A DNA stretch of 64,000 bases, from the NCBI GenBank assembly GCA_021613535.1, contig CP075495.1:5890001-5954000 (forward strand), in the 5' to 3' direction. A program made the position numbers and the translations under genes. This document shows positions 1 to 12,182 of the stretch, piece after piece. Each line of letters opens with the position of its first letter. Position 1 is the stretch's first letter. Origin of the DNA: Adineta vaga. Taxonomy: Eukaryota; Rotifera. The notes under the pieces were generated by a model. The model made no database searches. It saw nothing but the letters and a program-made list of their open reading frames with translations, and had not been told where the DNA came from.

Positions 1-685
1 ATATAGCGAAAGACGAAAGCAGCTAAGATCATCTATCATCTAAGTGTTATTGACGTCGTTGAAATATAGTTGTTTTGCTATTGGTCTATGTATGTCATGA
101 CTTGTAGAAACAGATAACTATGACATGAATGTGGAAATAGCCAAATACTCTTTGAAGATATTAGAGAAACATAGACTACGGATGGAAGTAGAAAGACAAC
201 AATGTATTTCATCGTTCTATCAACATCATCATTTATATTATAATCTGCTATGATAATTGCTTAGCTTTACGAAGACCAACTCGATATTTTCTCTGACTTA
301 GAATGCAAAAAAACAGCAGCAGTTGAAGGATATTCGATGCCGATCAGAGAGAAAAGGCAGTCGGTACCTCTGTCGCTGCTGCTGGTTTTGTTGTTGTTTC
401 TGTTAAGAGAAAAGTTATCCCGGTAGGCGAGTTTGTTGTTTAGACGAAGAAATATGTCGCCGTTGTCGATCAGAGGAGAAGAAGAAGACGAAGAAAGTTC
501 AAATACAAATGAAGAGAATAGACTTGTTTTCTACGGTACATAATGTAGTACTACAGGAAGAATAGATTATAGAGCGCGAGAAAAGAAGAAAAGAGAGAGA
601 GAGGAGAGGACGAAGAAGCAAAGACGTTAATACATTTATCAGGATTACTTCTATTCTCTGTAAGACTTTAGGGTAGAAATAGCAG
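1..685. other. Upstream region of the PDZ gene, no coding gene seen
   Basis: I see no convincing exon here. The stretch probably holds the promoter and 5' leader of the PDZ gene that starts at 686. A purine-rich run (GA/GAA repeats, about 565-620) lies just before the start codon. The minus-strand open frame at 499-711 is low-complexity and overlaps the first PDZ exon, so I read it as a shadow. Confidence 0.5.
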
Positions 686-2396
686 ATGATGGCAGGGACA
701 CAAACGATCAAGGTTACCCTTCAACGCGATAGTTTGCAAACTCCATGGGGATTTCGATTACAAGGAGGTGCAGATTTTCGTACACCCTTTACTGTTAACA
801 AAGTTAGTACAGAATCATCGTTACTTACGTTTTATTTTACGCTAATATCGTCTTGATATTTATATAGATCACTGCTGGTAGTCCTGCTGATGGTGTTCTT
901 CAACGTGGTGATATCATTCTTGATATTGATCAAAGACCAACACAAACAATGCTTCATGCTGAAGCACTTGGGCTTGTTCAGCGAGCTGGTGGTCAAATAA
1001 CATTTCTTGTACAAAGGTTCCATTACCGACATAAATGCGAAAATTATTATTTGTGATTAATACCATTTTTTTTGTTTATTTTATTTAGAGGACTAAATCC
1101 TCTTGCATCTTTCATACGTAATCAACGTCCAATGTCAGCCACACCATGGTCTTTAGCAAGTACGCCTTCGTATTTAGACAAGAATTTTACACCACCTTGG
1201 TCTCCATCAGCTACTCCCTCGGGTCCAATGGTACATGGAATAAAGAAGACAATCTATTCCAGATATTCATTTTTTCTTCTTTTTTCTTCAATTTTATAGG
1301 CATTATTTCGTAATCGACCATTGGAACGTTTACCAATTCCCAAACCTTTACTCAGTCAAACAGGTAGTCCTCTTATGCCCGGTCCAGTTCCGTCAGTCTC
1401 AACGAAAACTCGAGGTTTCGTTCAACCACCAGCATTTCACACAGAAGAAAGTGCCTTACATAATGTACCATCGGTAGCTGGCTCATATTCTCCTGCTCAT
1501 TTCACATATCCTGCTTCATCATCAAATAATCGTACTCAATCAATATCAACAACAACAACAACTACATATCATAATTCATATGATACACAAGGATATCAAT
1601 CACCTTGGAAAGATTCGTTCAATCAAGATTCGACACCTTATGTACCTTCTTATCAAAAGAAGGTTCAAATGCATCCAAATATGCAAAGACAATATTCAAA
1701 TGAACGCCCAAATCAACGTCCTCTTCAACAATATCGACCAGCATCAACTCAACCATTAAATATCGTTCATCGTCAATTTAATTCACCAATGTCACTCTAT
1801 TCAAATGATAATGTTCAAGACGTAATGAATAAACATGTTAACCATATCAGTCGTGTCAGGTAAATAAATTCATATGCTAAAGATACATAAGTGAACAAAT
1901 CTATTAACTAAATCATACGAGATAAAAACTTAATCTTTTCTTCCAGTCGTATTGTTCAGGATGGCTATTTGACCGACTTTTGATCATCAACGGTTTTATC
2001 TCATATCTATAAACAGTCAATGTACAAATATATGCGTACATACATACATTTAGAAGAACGTGCTTTCTGTTTGCTTGAAATAGTCTTGATCTCTTCTTTT
2101 TTCCACTAACATACATAATACTGAAAAAAATTGATAAACGCATATGCCGCTCGAGTAGTTAATTCATATGTATTGCATGTCGTCAACAAGAAATACGCTT
2201 AAGTTCAATAAATTAGATAAATATTTATTGATGTAATATTAATTTTCATTCTAGTATTATCCCATCAATGCCTAAACAATTACGCGGTACATATACAGTT
2301 GCTTTACCACCTTCAAATTCAGTATATACAACAGCGAGTACACCTATTTGTTATGTTAAATCACCGAGAAATACATATTATACATCAGATTTCTAA
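686..2396 (+). CDS. PDZ-domain protein of the PDLIM/Zasp (Enigma) type, no LIM domain
   Basis: Five exons: 686-802, 868-1016, 1089-1230, 1300-1859, 2255-2396, giving 369 residues. Residues about 4-88 form a PDZ domain: the ligand-binding loop reads PWGFRLQGG, followed by ITAGSPADGVLQRGD. This is the N-terminal PDZ of the ALP/Enigma family (PDLIM1-7, fly Zasp), which binds alpha-actinin and other Z-disc or stress-fibre proteins. The rest is a low-complexity tail rich in Pro, Ser, Gln and Tyr, and the stop codon comes before any LIM domain. Short LIM-less isoforms exist in this family, so a LIM-coding alternative 3' end could lie further down, but I found no LIM-like Cys/His exon between 2.4 and 3.5 kb. 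All junctions keep frame with GT/AG ends. Family call firm; exact orthology unresolved. Confidence 0.8.
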
Positions 2397-3565
2397 TATG
2401 AAAACAAGTGAAATATTTTCAAGTGTAGAATTAGCAAAATATTCAAGTTTTCTTTTCTTTTTTTCTTGTCAAACTAACCCATGAAATCTTTTATACGTAT
2501 ATATTTTTTTGCGTCTTCTTTTTATCCTTTTGTTGGATTGAATCATTGAACATTTTCTTACCATGTGACCTGCAGGATCTCACTTTTTTCTGTGTTCTAT
2601 ATTCTATATGCATGTTCAACAGTATAACGAATTGACTGGTTCAATTCGTTTTTTTCTTTTTGCACAAAAGGCATTTTACTTATTATTCTCACAGAAAGAT
2701 AAAATCATGCAAGAAAAACACTTCAGATGAAAATTAATTATGTAATTTGAAAAGAATTAATCTAGAGAAGTGTCTATGTCTATGATGAATCTGAACTGAA
2801 TATAATTCAAACAGTAGATTTAATTGTATCGACATCTATGATAAAGATGTCACTGAATTTATGAATGACTTTGTTCAACAATGTCGAAATTTTTCCTATT
2901 TCTCTTTCTACAAATTGAAAAAGTATATTTCTTATTCTAGACTTTTTTTTTCAAGAAGTAAAAATATTAAAAATTTTATTACTTAGATGTCATCCTGATC
3001 GAGTCAAATAGCCCGAGTTCTAACATGGCACTAGCACACAGTGACAACATACATTACATACAACATATGAGTGTTCGAAAAGAAATTTTTAGAACATTAT
3101 CGATACTATCTGGTTGTTTTCAATGACTAAATATGTAAAAATGTATTTAGAATATTAACTATGAAGAAAATCATTCAATAAAATTATATTCTTCCTCTTG
3201 GATGTATAGCGACGAATGATCCAAACAAGAAAGAAGCTTTCTCTAAATTTCACCTTTTTATTTTTGTTCTTGTAATTTTCTACGATGTTTGTGTATTTTG
3301 TTATTTCAGACATTAGTCTTTGTGCTCGTTTTATTTACTGCTACATTTATCCGTGTGTGCAGTTTTTGCTCAATTTTCATTTCCACATAATAACATATTG
3401 ATTTGCTTCAACTTCTTCTGTTGTGCATTGATTAAATTAACAAATAAAGTTTTCATATATTTATCTACGTACATTTAAATATATACGCATACACGTACAG
3501 AATTGTGTAAGTATTTGATAAGTACAAAAAATCTCCATGAAAAATATTTCTCTCTAGTTTATACA
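2397..3565. other. Intergenic, 3' UTR and 5' leader
   Basis: A+T-rich with no credible exon. A pyrimidine-rich acceptor (TCTCTCTAG, ending at 3556) lies nine bases before the hnRNP start codon. This suggests a 5' UTR intron, with the promoter of that gene further upstream. The open frames in this stretch are low-complexity shadows. Confidence 0.4.
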
Positions 3566-5344
3566 ATGACAACATTAAATTCTGAAAATGAGTATGATTC
3601 ATCTGGTACCGGTCAGACAAAATCATTATCATCAGCTCCTGATAGTGGCTATGCCGAACATCAAAACAATGGACAAGGTGAAAATGGTTATAATATCGAT
3701 ATGAACGATAATCATAATATGAATTCATTTCAAACAGGTTATTCACAAGATAGCGGAAGTGGAACTGGCACATCGACTGGATCAAAACCAGAAGATGATA
3801 GAAAATTATTTGTTGGTAGGTTTCTTTTTATTTACAAAATCATGAGAAACAAATAAGGTTTTTTTTCAGGTGGTTTAACTTGGGATACAACGCAAGAAGA
3901 TTTACGAGAATATTTCAAAAGTTTTGGAAATATCATTGATTGTTCGATTAAACATGACCCATCGACTGGACGCAGTCGTGGGTTTGGTTTTCTTATATTT
4001 GATTCAAAAGATATTGTAGAAAGAATTCTTTCACAAAATGATCATTTTATTAAAGGAAGAAAAGTTGATCCCAAACCAGCACATCGTCGTTTGAATGCTG
4101 CAAATAATCAAATGAGTAATAGCTCTAACAATAATCTATCATCACAATCTTCTTCATATGGTGTTGGTCAATCATCAGCAATGTCCTATGGAAACATGGG
4201 TTCAGGTGGTGCTAATATGAATTCATTTAGTAATAATCGTAAAGTGTTTATCGGCGGTCTTGATCCAACATTTCCTGATTCACAATTACGAGAATATTTT
4301 TCTAGATTTGGAAAAATTGATGGTAAGAAATGAAATCTATTTATATATATTTATTTATTTATTTACTTGTTTTGAATTAGAAATCGATTTACCTTATGAT
4401 AAAGAGAAAAATGAAAGACGTCCATTCTGTTTTATATCATTTCAAACTGAACAAGCAGCACAAGAAGTCCTTCGGTTACAACGACATACGATTGGCGATA
4501 TAAGTGTAGATGTAAAACGTGCTAAACCAAAAACATCAAATAATCAACAGCAACAACAGCATCAGCAATTAAAACAACATCTTTATAATCCTTACGGACA
4601 ATCTGGTGGATATAATAATTATGGACAAGGGGGGGCTTCTTCTTATGGCGCAGGTGCTTTTCCAGCAAATGATGCGTAAGATAGACGTTTTAAAAATAAT
4701 AATGAATATATGAGTAAGCAGAAGTTAAAGACTCATGAGTCTCGTCTTATTGTATGCAATTTGATAACATTCCTTCAATACATCATAAATAGAATCTAAA
4801 ATTTAGAAAAATCTTTGTAATGTAATTATTATCTTTGGTTTTTCGAAGGTATACTCATTGGAATGCTTATACATATAATCAACAAGCAAATCCAGCGACA
4901 TATCCATATGGTAATTCTAATGCATCGACTTCAGGTACATCTTCTTACTCGGAATATCCAGAACATCAATCCAATTCTCAGTATTCATACACACCCTCAA
5001 ATACAGTGAATGCGAATGATTATTATTCACAGTATGGCTATAGTGCTCCACCAGCAGGAAATGTCTATGCTGATCCAAATGGTAACTCACTTTTCAATTT
5101 AATTATTTCTTTGTCTTAATAAACTAACTATTTCTTAGCATACAATGCCAGTGGTTATGATTATTCTTCATATTATCCAACAATGCATGCAGGTATGAGT
5201 GGTACAATAGGTGATAACGGTGTTGGAGAACAATCAGGTAGTTCAACAGGTAATCCAACGGATTATGACCACGATAATCATTATGGCAAAGCCAAAACAT
5301 CTATTGTTTCCAGTCCAACTTATCATCCATATTCTCGAAATTAG
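3566..5344 (+). CDS. HNRNPD: Two-RRM hnRNP of the HNRNPD/HNRNPAB (Squid) type
   Basis: Five exons: 3566-3815, 3870-4322, 4381-4675, 4849-5081, 5139-5344. Order: an acidic Ser/Gly/Gln-rich N-terminus, RRM1 (RNP2 KLFVGGLTW; RNP1 RGFGFLIF), a Ser/Asn/Gly linker, RRM2 (RNP2 KVFIGGL; degenerate RNP1 RPFCFISF), then a Gln/Gly/Tyr-rich tail. The spacing of the RRMs and the RRM2 segment EIDLPYDKEKNERR match the hnRNP D / hnRNP A/B / Drosophila Squid group. These proteins bind AU-rich or UAG-containing RNA and act in splicing, mRNA localisation and stability, moving between nucleus and cytoplasm. The Tyr/Gly/Gln-rich tail has prion-like composition, as in many hnRNPs. I start at 3566 because it is the first ATG after a likely 5' UTR splice acceptor; an upstream in-frame start at 3503 is not ruled out. 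DAZAP1 or Hrp48 are less likely alternatives. Confidence 0.85.
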
Positions 5345-5606
5345 ACATTTCTCAAGCATTACATATACACGCATTCATAAAAAAAACCATTTCAATGTTT
5401 CTCTCTCTCTATCTCTCTCTCTCTCTCTTTTATATCAAACTTATCCCGTTGTTACTCTTTGTTTGTTTCACTGATGGTTATTTTTCTTTCGATCAATGAA
5501 TTGGAGAATGTATTTTTTTTTCGTAAAGAAAAACCGAACCGATATTTCTACGTATATGTACACACATACATTTGCAAACAAATGTTCAAAAACCATTGTG
5601 ACTGTT

Positions 5607-5643
<37 letters not shown>

Positions 5644-6254
5644 TCTTGTTTCTCTCCACAAAAACATCCGGTGTAAATAGGAAAACGATTTTTCTTTTCG
5701 TCTTTTATTGTTGTTTTTCTTTTTTTCCTGTATCACACAGAAGTCTCATCGCGTCTATCTGACTTTGCTCATCCACATTGTAATTTATATATATGTGTGT
5801 GTATGCATGTTTTTTTCTCAAAGGAGAATTTTTTTAAGAACCGTAAGCGATAAAAAAAAGAATAATAACAAAGAAAAGAACGATAGTACAAAAAAAGAAG
5901 TAAAAATAAAAAGAAACAACAGAATTTCATTTTTTTATTCTTCCTCGTTTTCTTTTCATCGTTGATAATCAATGATTCATTCGATGCAGATAAATCAGCC
6001 ATCGAATACATGATTGATTATCCTTTTCTTTTTAGATAAATTTGGTATCGACTTTTATATCACGCTCATCAATACAATACATCACAATGTAAGTGTCAGA
6101 ATGTTTACATTTGAGATTATTCAATCTTTGAATTGATTGATAAATCATAGAGAATACTGCATGTGACCATAAAACAATCAAATCATTTTAGATTGCAATA
6201 AAGGATTATAAATCATCTGTTCGTGTTTTTAATAGATTTTTCTTCCATTAAAAT
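5345..6254. other. Intergenic with microsatellites
   Basis: 3' UTR of the hnRNP gene and upstream region of ARNT. It contains a (CT)n tract at about 5401-5429 and a (TTG)n tract at about 5608-5642, with poly-T and poly-A runs. Open frames here encode homopolymeric Cys, Val or Thr from the TTG repeat and are artefacts. Confidence 0.6.
5608..5642. repeat. (TTG)n microsatellite
   Basis: About eleven perfect copies of TTG between the hnRNP and ARNT genes, in non-coding DNA. Confidence 0.9.
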
Positions 6255-8553
6255 ATGTCATCCATGACTTACAGTAATGGTGGTATACCTCCAACTGATG
6301 ATGCCTCGACATCATCGGGAGCAATTGTTCCAAATTCATATCTGACTTCAAATTCTAATGCAACCTATGTAACCGCTGCCTCATCAGGTCAATATCAGCA
6401 TTACTATGGTCATTCAATACCACCAACACAACAACAACAACAACTTTTACATCTCCGACCATCATCATCATCATCATCATATTCAGTTGCCACACTGAAT
6501 CAACTTCAACATCAAGTTGATTTTAGTAATTCATCATCATCTGTTGCATCTTCGTCAAGTTCATTGGAATCATCACATAAAATAGGAAATCGTAAACGAT
6601 CAAGCGATAGAATTGCCAGTGCAACGAAGACGAGTATGAAACGAAAAGCTGTAAGTTTCATTTCCATATAGAACATTCTGATAAAAATCTACGATTCTAC
6701 TTCTTCTTCTTTTCTTTTCTTTAGTCGAATAACAATGATGAAGATGATGATGATGAAGAAAACAAATATTATTTACGTGGTGGTTCATCATCAAATATGA
6801 TGATATCTACACATAATCATAATCTCAATAGTGATGGAATTGGTGATGAAGATAAAGAAAAACAAGCTCGTGAAAATCATTGTGAAATAGAACGACGTCG
6901 TCGTGTGAAAATGGCCAGTTATTTTGTTGAATTATGCGATATGGTACCAGCTTGTTCAAATTTAGCGCGTAAACCTGATAAATTAACTATTCTTCGTATG
7001 GCAGCACAATTTATGAAAAATATACGTGCTAGTAATCATTCATCAGCATTAAATTCCATATCAATTTCTTCACAACAAGATTTACATAAACCATCCTTTT
7101 TAAATGATCAAGAATTAAAATATCTGATGATTGAATCATGTGATGCATTTTTATTTGCACTTAATTGTGAAAACTTACGCGTCATGTATGTTAGTGATGC
7201 GATACAAAATATACTCTCATATACGTGTCAAGATTGGTATTCAAATTATTTTTATGGTACGAAACTAATTTCAAAGTAATTATTCAATAAGATTGTTGAT
7301 TTTCTATTTTAGATTTTATACATCCTGATGATGTAGAAAAAGTACGAGAACAATTAAACTTACAACCAGTAGACAAGAGTCCAAATGGTTGTACTGTTAG
7401 TGGCCGAGTTTTAGATTTGAAAAGTGGAACGGTAAAAAAAGATGGACATACATCAGGTACAAAATCCAGTAAGTTTCTTTGTTTTTATAAAAATTCAATG
7501 ATGTTTGTATTTGCTAAATTATCCATGGATATAATATTTGTTTTAGTTAGTTCCAAACGTTCATTTATATGTCGTGTTCGTGTTGGTTCAACAAATCCGC
7601 TTGATCATGCACGTCAAAATTCATTTATAAATCCATCAACATTACGTCGTCGTCATCGAATGTCACTTGGACCATCGATTGATGGACATCTGTATGAAGT
7701 CGTACATATAAGTGGTTACATTCGAAATTTAACTACTCATCTTCATGAAAATACGAATCATCATCCATCATCATCATCTAATGTCAATGGACAAATGGCA
7801 TTTGTTGCTATAGCTCGTTTACAAAATTCATGTTTACCAAATGTTAATGATTTGACAAATACTCCGATAACAACATTAAATTCCATAACGACTGAATTTA
7901 CATGTCGATGTCATCGAGATTCAGGTGAAATATTATTTGTTGATCAACGTTGTACACCAATTATTGGTTATAAAACATATGAATTGTTAAATAAAATAAT
8001 CTATGAACAAATTCATCCAGATGATCAAATGAATTTTCAAGATTTTTATCAACGAACAGTAGCACAAAAAGATCTTATAAATACATCTTCAAATTTACCA
8101 AATATAACCATACGTTTTCGTACAAATATCGATAATGAATATGTATCATTGAAGACTTCAATGTATCCTTTCTGTAATCCATGTACGGATGAAATTGAAT
8201 TTCTTATCTTTACATTTCTATCAACTCAATCAACAATAATAAACAAAACATCTGTTATTGCGACTGCAAATGATTACAATCGATCATCATATAAAACATA
8301 TTCAAGATCAAATACAAATCAAACTACGATTGAACAAAATTCCATAATACATTATTCATCACAATTATCATCAACATATAAGAATTCCGAAGGACAAGAA
8401 TATTCTACTGAAAATAATACCAATGATGAACGAACTTATGCAAATAATAAGGAAGGTTCAACATGGGCATCCGTTAATGATAATTGGACAGCAACATCAA
8501 ATGTAAATAATTCACATGTATCTTCTCATTCATTATATGATCAATATCATTGA
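6255..8553 (+). CDS. ARNT: ARNT (HIF-1beta / Tango), bHLH-PAS transcription factor
   Basis: Four exons: 6255-6650, 6725-7256, 7313-7468, 7547-8553, giving 696 residues. A Ser/Gln-rich N-terminus and an acidic stretch are followed by the bHLH domain (RENHCEIERRRRVKM ... ARKPDKLTILRMAA), PAS-A (KPSFLNDQELKYLMIES ... DFIHPDDVEKVREQL ... GRVLDLKSGTVKKDG) and PAS-B (TCRCHRDSGEILFVDQRC ... NPCTDEIEFLIFTF). Those segments single out ARNT/Tango rather than BMAL/Cycle. ARNT is the nuclear partner that pairs with HIF-alpha, AhR, Sim and Trachealess and binds E-box-like sites (half site GTG). The C-terminal tail of about 100 residues is Ser/Thr/Asn-rich and lacks a clear Gln-rich activation domain. A likely poly(A) signal is at 8965. 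Confidence 0.93.
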
Positions 8554-9427
8554 TAAAACTCTTCATATAAATGAATTGCAATGATATCAAAACAAATTCT
8601 TGTGTTTTTTTTTAAATTGTATATATATCATATTCAGATAGTGTTCGTTCGTTTTTTCTATTGTCTTATTTTTAATTGAATCTCTCTCTCTATCTACAAT
8701 ATACATCTATCTATCTATATATATCTATTACTGTTTGATATATTCGATTTTTTTTTGTGCAGCCGCCTTGAGACAATTGATTTTCTTTCTATGTACGTGC
8801 AGTCATTTTTCATCCGATCAATTCTTGTTCTTTTTTTTTATCTTTATCATTCATCCAGTCAATACATAGTGTTCAGTCATAAAACAAAAATCTGTCAATA
8901 GATAGTTATTGTTATGTTCTTTTGTCTTTGTTATGTTGTTTTTGTATAAATAATCAATCTAAATAATAAATAAATTGTATTCTAGATCGAATAAAACTCA
9001 TTGACATCCTCATAATCAATGCAAAATGTAAACTTTAAACGAAGTAATTATGCTTTTTTTTTCTTCTCTTCGTCTTCTTCCTGGTTTTTTTCCCATCGTG
9101 TCAAATACAGAATACATGAAAGAGCGAGAAAAAACGAAATATACATATGATAGAATATGAAATGAATGCTTGAATAGTTCGCAAAATGTCATGCACGAAT
9201 ATACATATTCTTATGTCTGCGTTAATATTTATGCTCATGCCTATATATTTTGTCACCGATACACGTAACAAATCATGCGTTTCAAACATTTGAGTTGTAT
9301 GATATAAACCTAATTGTTTCTTTGAGAATTCGTTCTCTTTCGCATTCATATTGAAATATATGTGAATAAAATTTTAAAGATAAGTCAAATTAATTAATGC
9401 TTTCAAATATTGAATGATATTTTAATT
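8554..9427. other. Intergenic, 3' UTR of ARNT and upstream of the glycosyltransferase-like gene
   Basis: A+T-rich, with a CT/CTAT repeat patch at about 8680-8725 and no supported exon. An open frame on the minus strand at 9101-9349 has no family resemblance. Confidence 0.5.
8965..8970 (+). terminator. AATAAA polyadenylation signal, ARNT
   Basis: A canonical AATAAA about 410 bases after the ARNT stop, followed by T-rich sequence. Inferred by motif only. Confidence 0.4.
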
Positions 9428-10819
9428 ATGTATCGGTATAAACGTCATCCGTTGTTAATATATGTACCTCGAAAGAACTTATTTCGGATTCTACAACTTA
9501 TTTGTATAACAATATGTTCTTCTTGTTTGATTGTTCAATATTTACTTTATAAACTCTTTCCTTCTAATAATGAATCGGTAGTTGACGGTACACGACTTGA
9601 TCCAAAAAAACCATTAACAATCAGTCTTGGTTCATATCCTGTTTGTCATCCAAAAGAATTACATTTGGATAATTTACTTATACAATATCATAATCGATAT
9701 CCTGATAAAAAGAAACAACCATGTTTTCTCATTGAAAATCTTGACGGTGGACCATGGTGGTCGTATGTTACTCATGAATTTGCCGAAATTCTTATAAATT
9801 TAAAAGAACTTGGTGCGAATGCGAACATAACATATCGATCATTTCCAAGTCATACAAAACTGTTGTATAAAACGAATTTAATAAAATATTTTTTAAATGC
9901 TTGTGATATTGATGAAAATATACCTGCGGAAAGAGAACGTCCATTAATTATACTTCTTTGGGATATTAATCAATTACTTTGGCAACGAATGAAACGACAA
10001 TGGGAATTGTTATTTGCAACTATTCGAACACGTGTTATTGTTTTTATTGATGATCTACATTTTACTTCATCCAACACTTTAGCTAGTCGACAATATGTAT
10101 TCGAATCAGTTGCATCAGAAATTCTTTCAACATATCCATATCTATTTCATAATTATTATAGAAATATATCTTCCGAAAAGATTACATGGGTACCACATGC
10201 AGCATCAATATTAACCAATCGAACAATGAATCAAAAAGCTCACAATACCCTTTTCGTTTCAGGTGCAAATATAAGAGAATGGTATCCTTGTCGTGCAAAA
10301 GCATTTCAACTTTGCCGTCGTTATCCACATTTAACCTCTTGTTTAAAACATCCGGGTTATGGTCCAACAATGAGCAAAGGCAAATCATATTATTATGGTG
10401 GTGAAAGATATTTTTCATATATGAGAAATTTTCTTTTTGGTCTTGGTACGTGTCAATCTGTTCATTATGCTATAGCAAAATTATTTGAAATACCAGCTAA
10501 CGGTCTTGTTCTTGTTACAACTAATGATCTAGTACCGATACTTGAAAGTCTTCATTTGAAACATTATGAACATTTTCTAACTATTAATTGTTCATCAACA
10601 GATAGTTTAAAGAATGAAATAATTCAATTACAAAACGTATCAAGACAAACCATAGATCAGATAAGAAAACGTAGTCAAGAAATAGTTTATGAACGTCATT
10701 TAACCAAACATCGAGCACAATTAATTCATGTTCGATTATTAGCACAATCTTTACTTGCTTCTTCTATATCTATCGAAGGAAATATTCAATGGGAGCAATG
10801 GGGGCGAAATTGTCAGTAG
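9428..10819 (+). CDS. Type II membrane glycosyltransferase-like protein (CgeB/GT-B C-terminal type), single exon
   Basis: 463 residues in one uninterrupted exon. I start at ATG 9428; the open frame reaches 18 bases further upstream but only through a TTG. Residues about 15-40 form one hydrophobic segment (signal anchor) after a short basic N-terminus, so the bulk should be lumenal. The last 140 residues look like the C-terminal half of a GT-B glycosyltransferase of the CgeB-like 'glycosyl transferases group 1' sort: FEIPANGLVLVTTNDLVPIL, then a helix ending RSQEIVYERHLTKHRA. In that fold this region binds the nucleotide-sugar. There are several possible N-glycosylation sites. Substrate unknown. 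It is the only long gene in the first 27 kb without an intron, so retroposition or horizontal transfer is possible; base composition does not differ visibly from its neighbours. Confidence 0.65.
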   Translation: MYRYKRHPLLIYVPRKNLFRILQLICITICSSCLIVQYLLYKLFPSNNESVVDGTRLDPKKPLTISLGSYPVCHPKELHLDNLLIQYHNRYPDKKKQPCFLIENLDGGPWWSYVTHEFAEILINLKELGANANITYRSFPSHTKLLYKTNLIKYFLNACDIDENIPAERERPLIILLWDINQLLWQRMKRQWELLFATIRTRVIVFIDDLHFTSSNTLASRQYVFESVASEILSTYPYLFHNYYRNISSEKITWVPHAASILTNRTMNQKAHNTLFVSGANIREWYPCRAKAFQLCRRYPHLTSCLKHPGYGPTMSKGKSYYYGGERYFSYMRNFLFGLGTCQSVHYAIAKLFEIPANGLVLVTTNDLVPILESLHLKHYEHFLTINCSSTDSLKNEIIQLQNVSRQTIDQIRKRSQEIVYERHLTKHRAQLIHVRLLAQSLLASSISIEGNIQWEQWGRNCQ

Positions 10820-12182
10820 TTTAATTATGGAATAGAGGAAGTATTTGTATGTGTGTATTTATGCGTCCTTTTTAAAAGGAAAAAAAGGAAAAAGTACATT
10901 TGTTTTACTCTTTCATTCTTTATTTGAATCACTATAACAGAAAATGCCGTACTTTTTTCTCTACGTCATGACCTATTTTTCATCTTTTAAAACTTCCCGT
11001 GTTTATATAAAGTAACAAAAAAGAAAAGAGAAATAGTTTATCGACTGTTTTTCTCAAAGTTCTTATTATGATCTGTTAATATAATAGATAGAAATTATTG
11101 GTTAAATCAACGCATTGGTATGTTTTTTTATTTGTTTTCAACAAACATCATCCATTCATCGATGTTATCTAGTAGAAATCGAAAATAACCTTTTACCTAT
11201 TAATCTTGAAAGCAGACTATAGTTAAATGAATGTCATGATCCTAACGTAATTGTTCTATTATCATAGCACGAAAAAAGTGCAATGCGATTAATTCTATCT
11301 AATTCTTAGTGATTGAGTTTAGATTTATGAAAAAAAACATCGATGTAGATCGTGTTCAATTAATTGAAAAATAGGCCACTAGGAAATGTACTTTTAAACA
11401 AATTTTTTACCACGTTGTTTTCGTATGCATTCCAAAACTCGGAAAAAAAGTGCAACGCATGACATTGCACACGTGCTTACGAGGTTGGTTATTGCTTCGT
11501 ATGGTTTGATTTTATCATATGACTAATACAGTGTGACGTCGGAAACTTGATTTTTGTTTTTTATAAATCATTACTATATGGATGGATGAATGCAATGATA
11601 CAATGCAATACGCATCGGCAGACCAATATTTCATGTCTACGATCATATTTGGTCAAAGTATGTCTAAATATTGTATTACAACTAAACTGATTCCATTCGA
11701 TAATTTCAGTAATGTGAAGATCTATTCAAACTTTGAGAGAAAAGTATTTAGTTAAAAAAGCAAACTGTTTTTCAGTTTGTATGATGTTTTTTTTGAAGAA
11801 CATTTAAATTTTGTTTACAGTAAATTATGTTTGTCTTTTTTGAAAAACAAAACTAAGCACATGCTTTTGAATTCATAAATTTAACTGAATAATTCACTGT
11901 TTTTGTCCTGAAATAGTTTGGATTTTTGACATTATCGATAAGATTAAGTGAATACTGAATAAATCTCGCCATGCAAATTTTTTTTGTACATATTGAAAAA
12001 GTACATTGTATCATTAGAGTCAGTTTTCATGATAAAAAAATTAATGTAAATATACAATGTATTTTCAGTCGTCCTTTACCTAACTTTTCTTCCGACCTTG
12101 TCTATCTAGTAAATGTATGTTGAGTACATTTATAATGTTCTCTTTTTGCTTTCGTTTTTAAGAATTATTCCAGAATACGAAA
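10820..12182. other. Intergenic, nothing recognised
   Basis: 1.36 kb of A+T-rich DNA with short poly-T and poly-A runs. I found no exon with family resemblance on either strand and no stable hairpin or repeat array. Confidence 0.5.

Noticed and set aside
499-711. Minus-strand open frame at the window start
   Set aside because: Low-complexity Leu/Ser sequence from a GA-rich tract, overlapping the first PDZ exon on the other strand.
5459-5762. Open frames with Cys, Val or Thr runs
   Set aside because: Translations of the (TTG)n microsatellite in different frames.
9410-9427. Upstream extension of the glycosyltransferase-like gene
   Set aside because: The extension begins with TTG; the first in-frame ATG is 9428, which also keeps the signal anchor intact.
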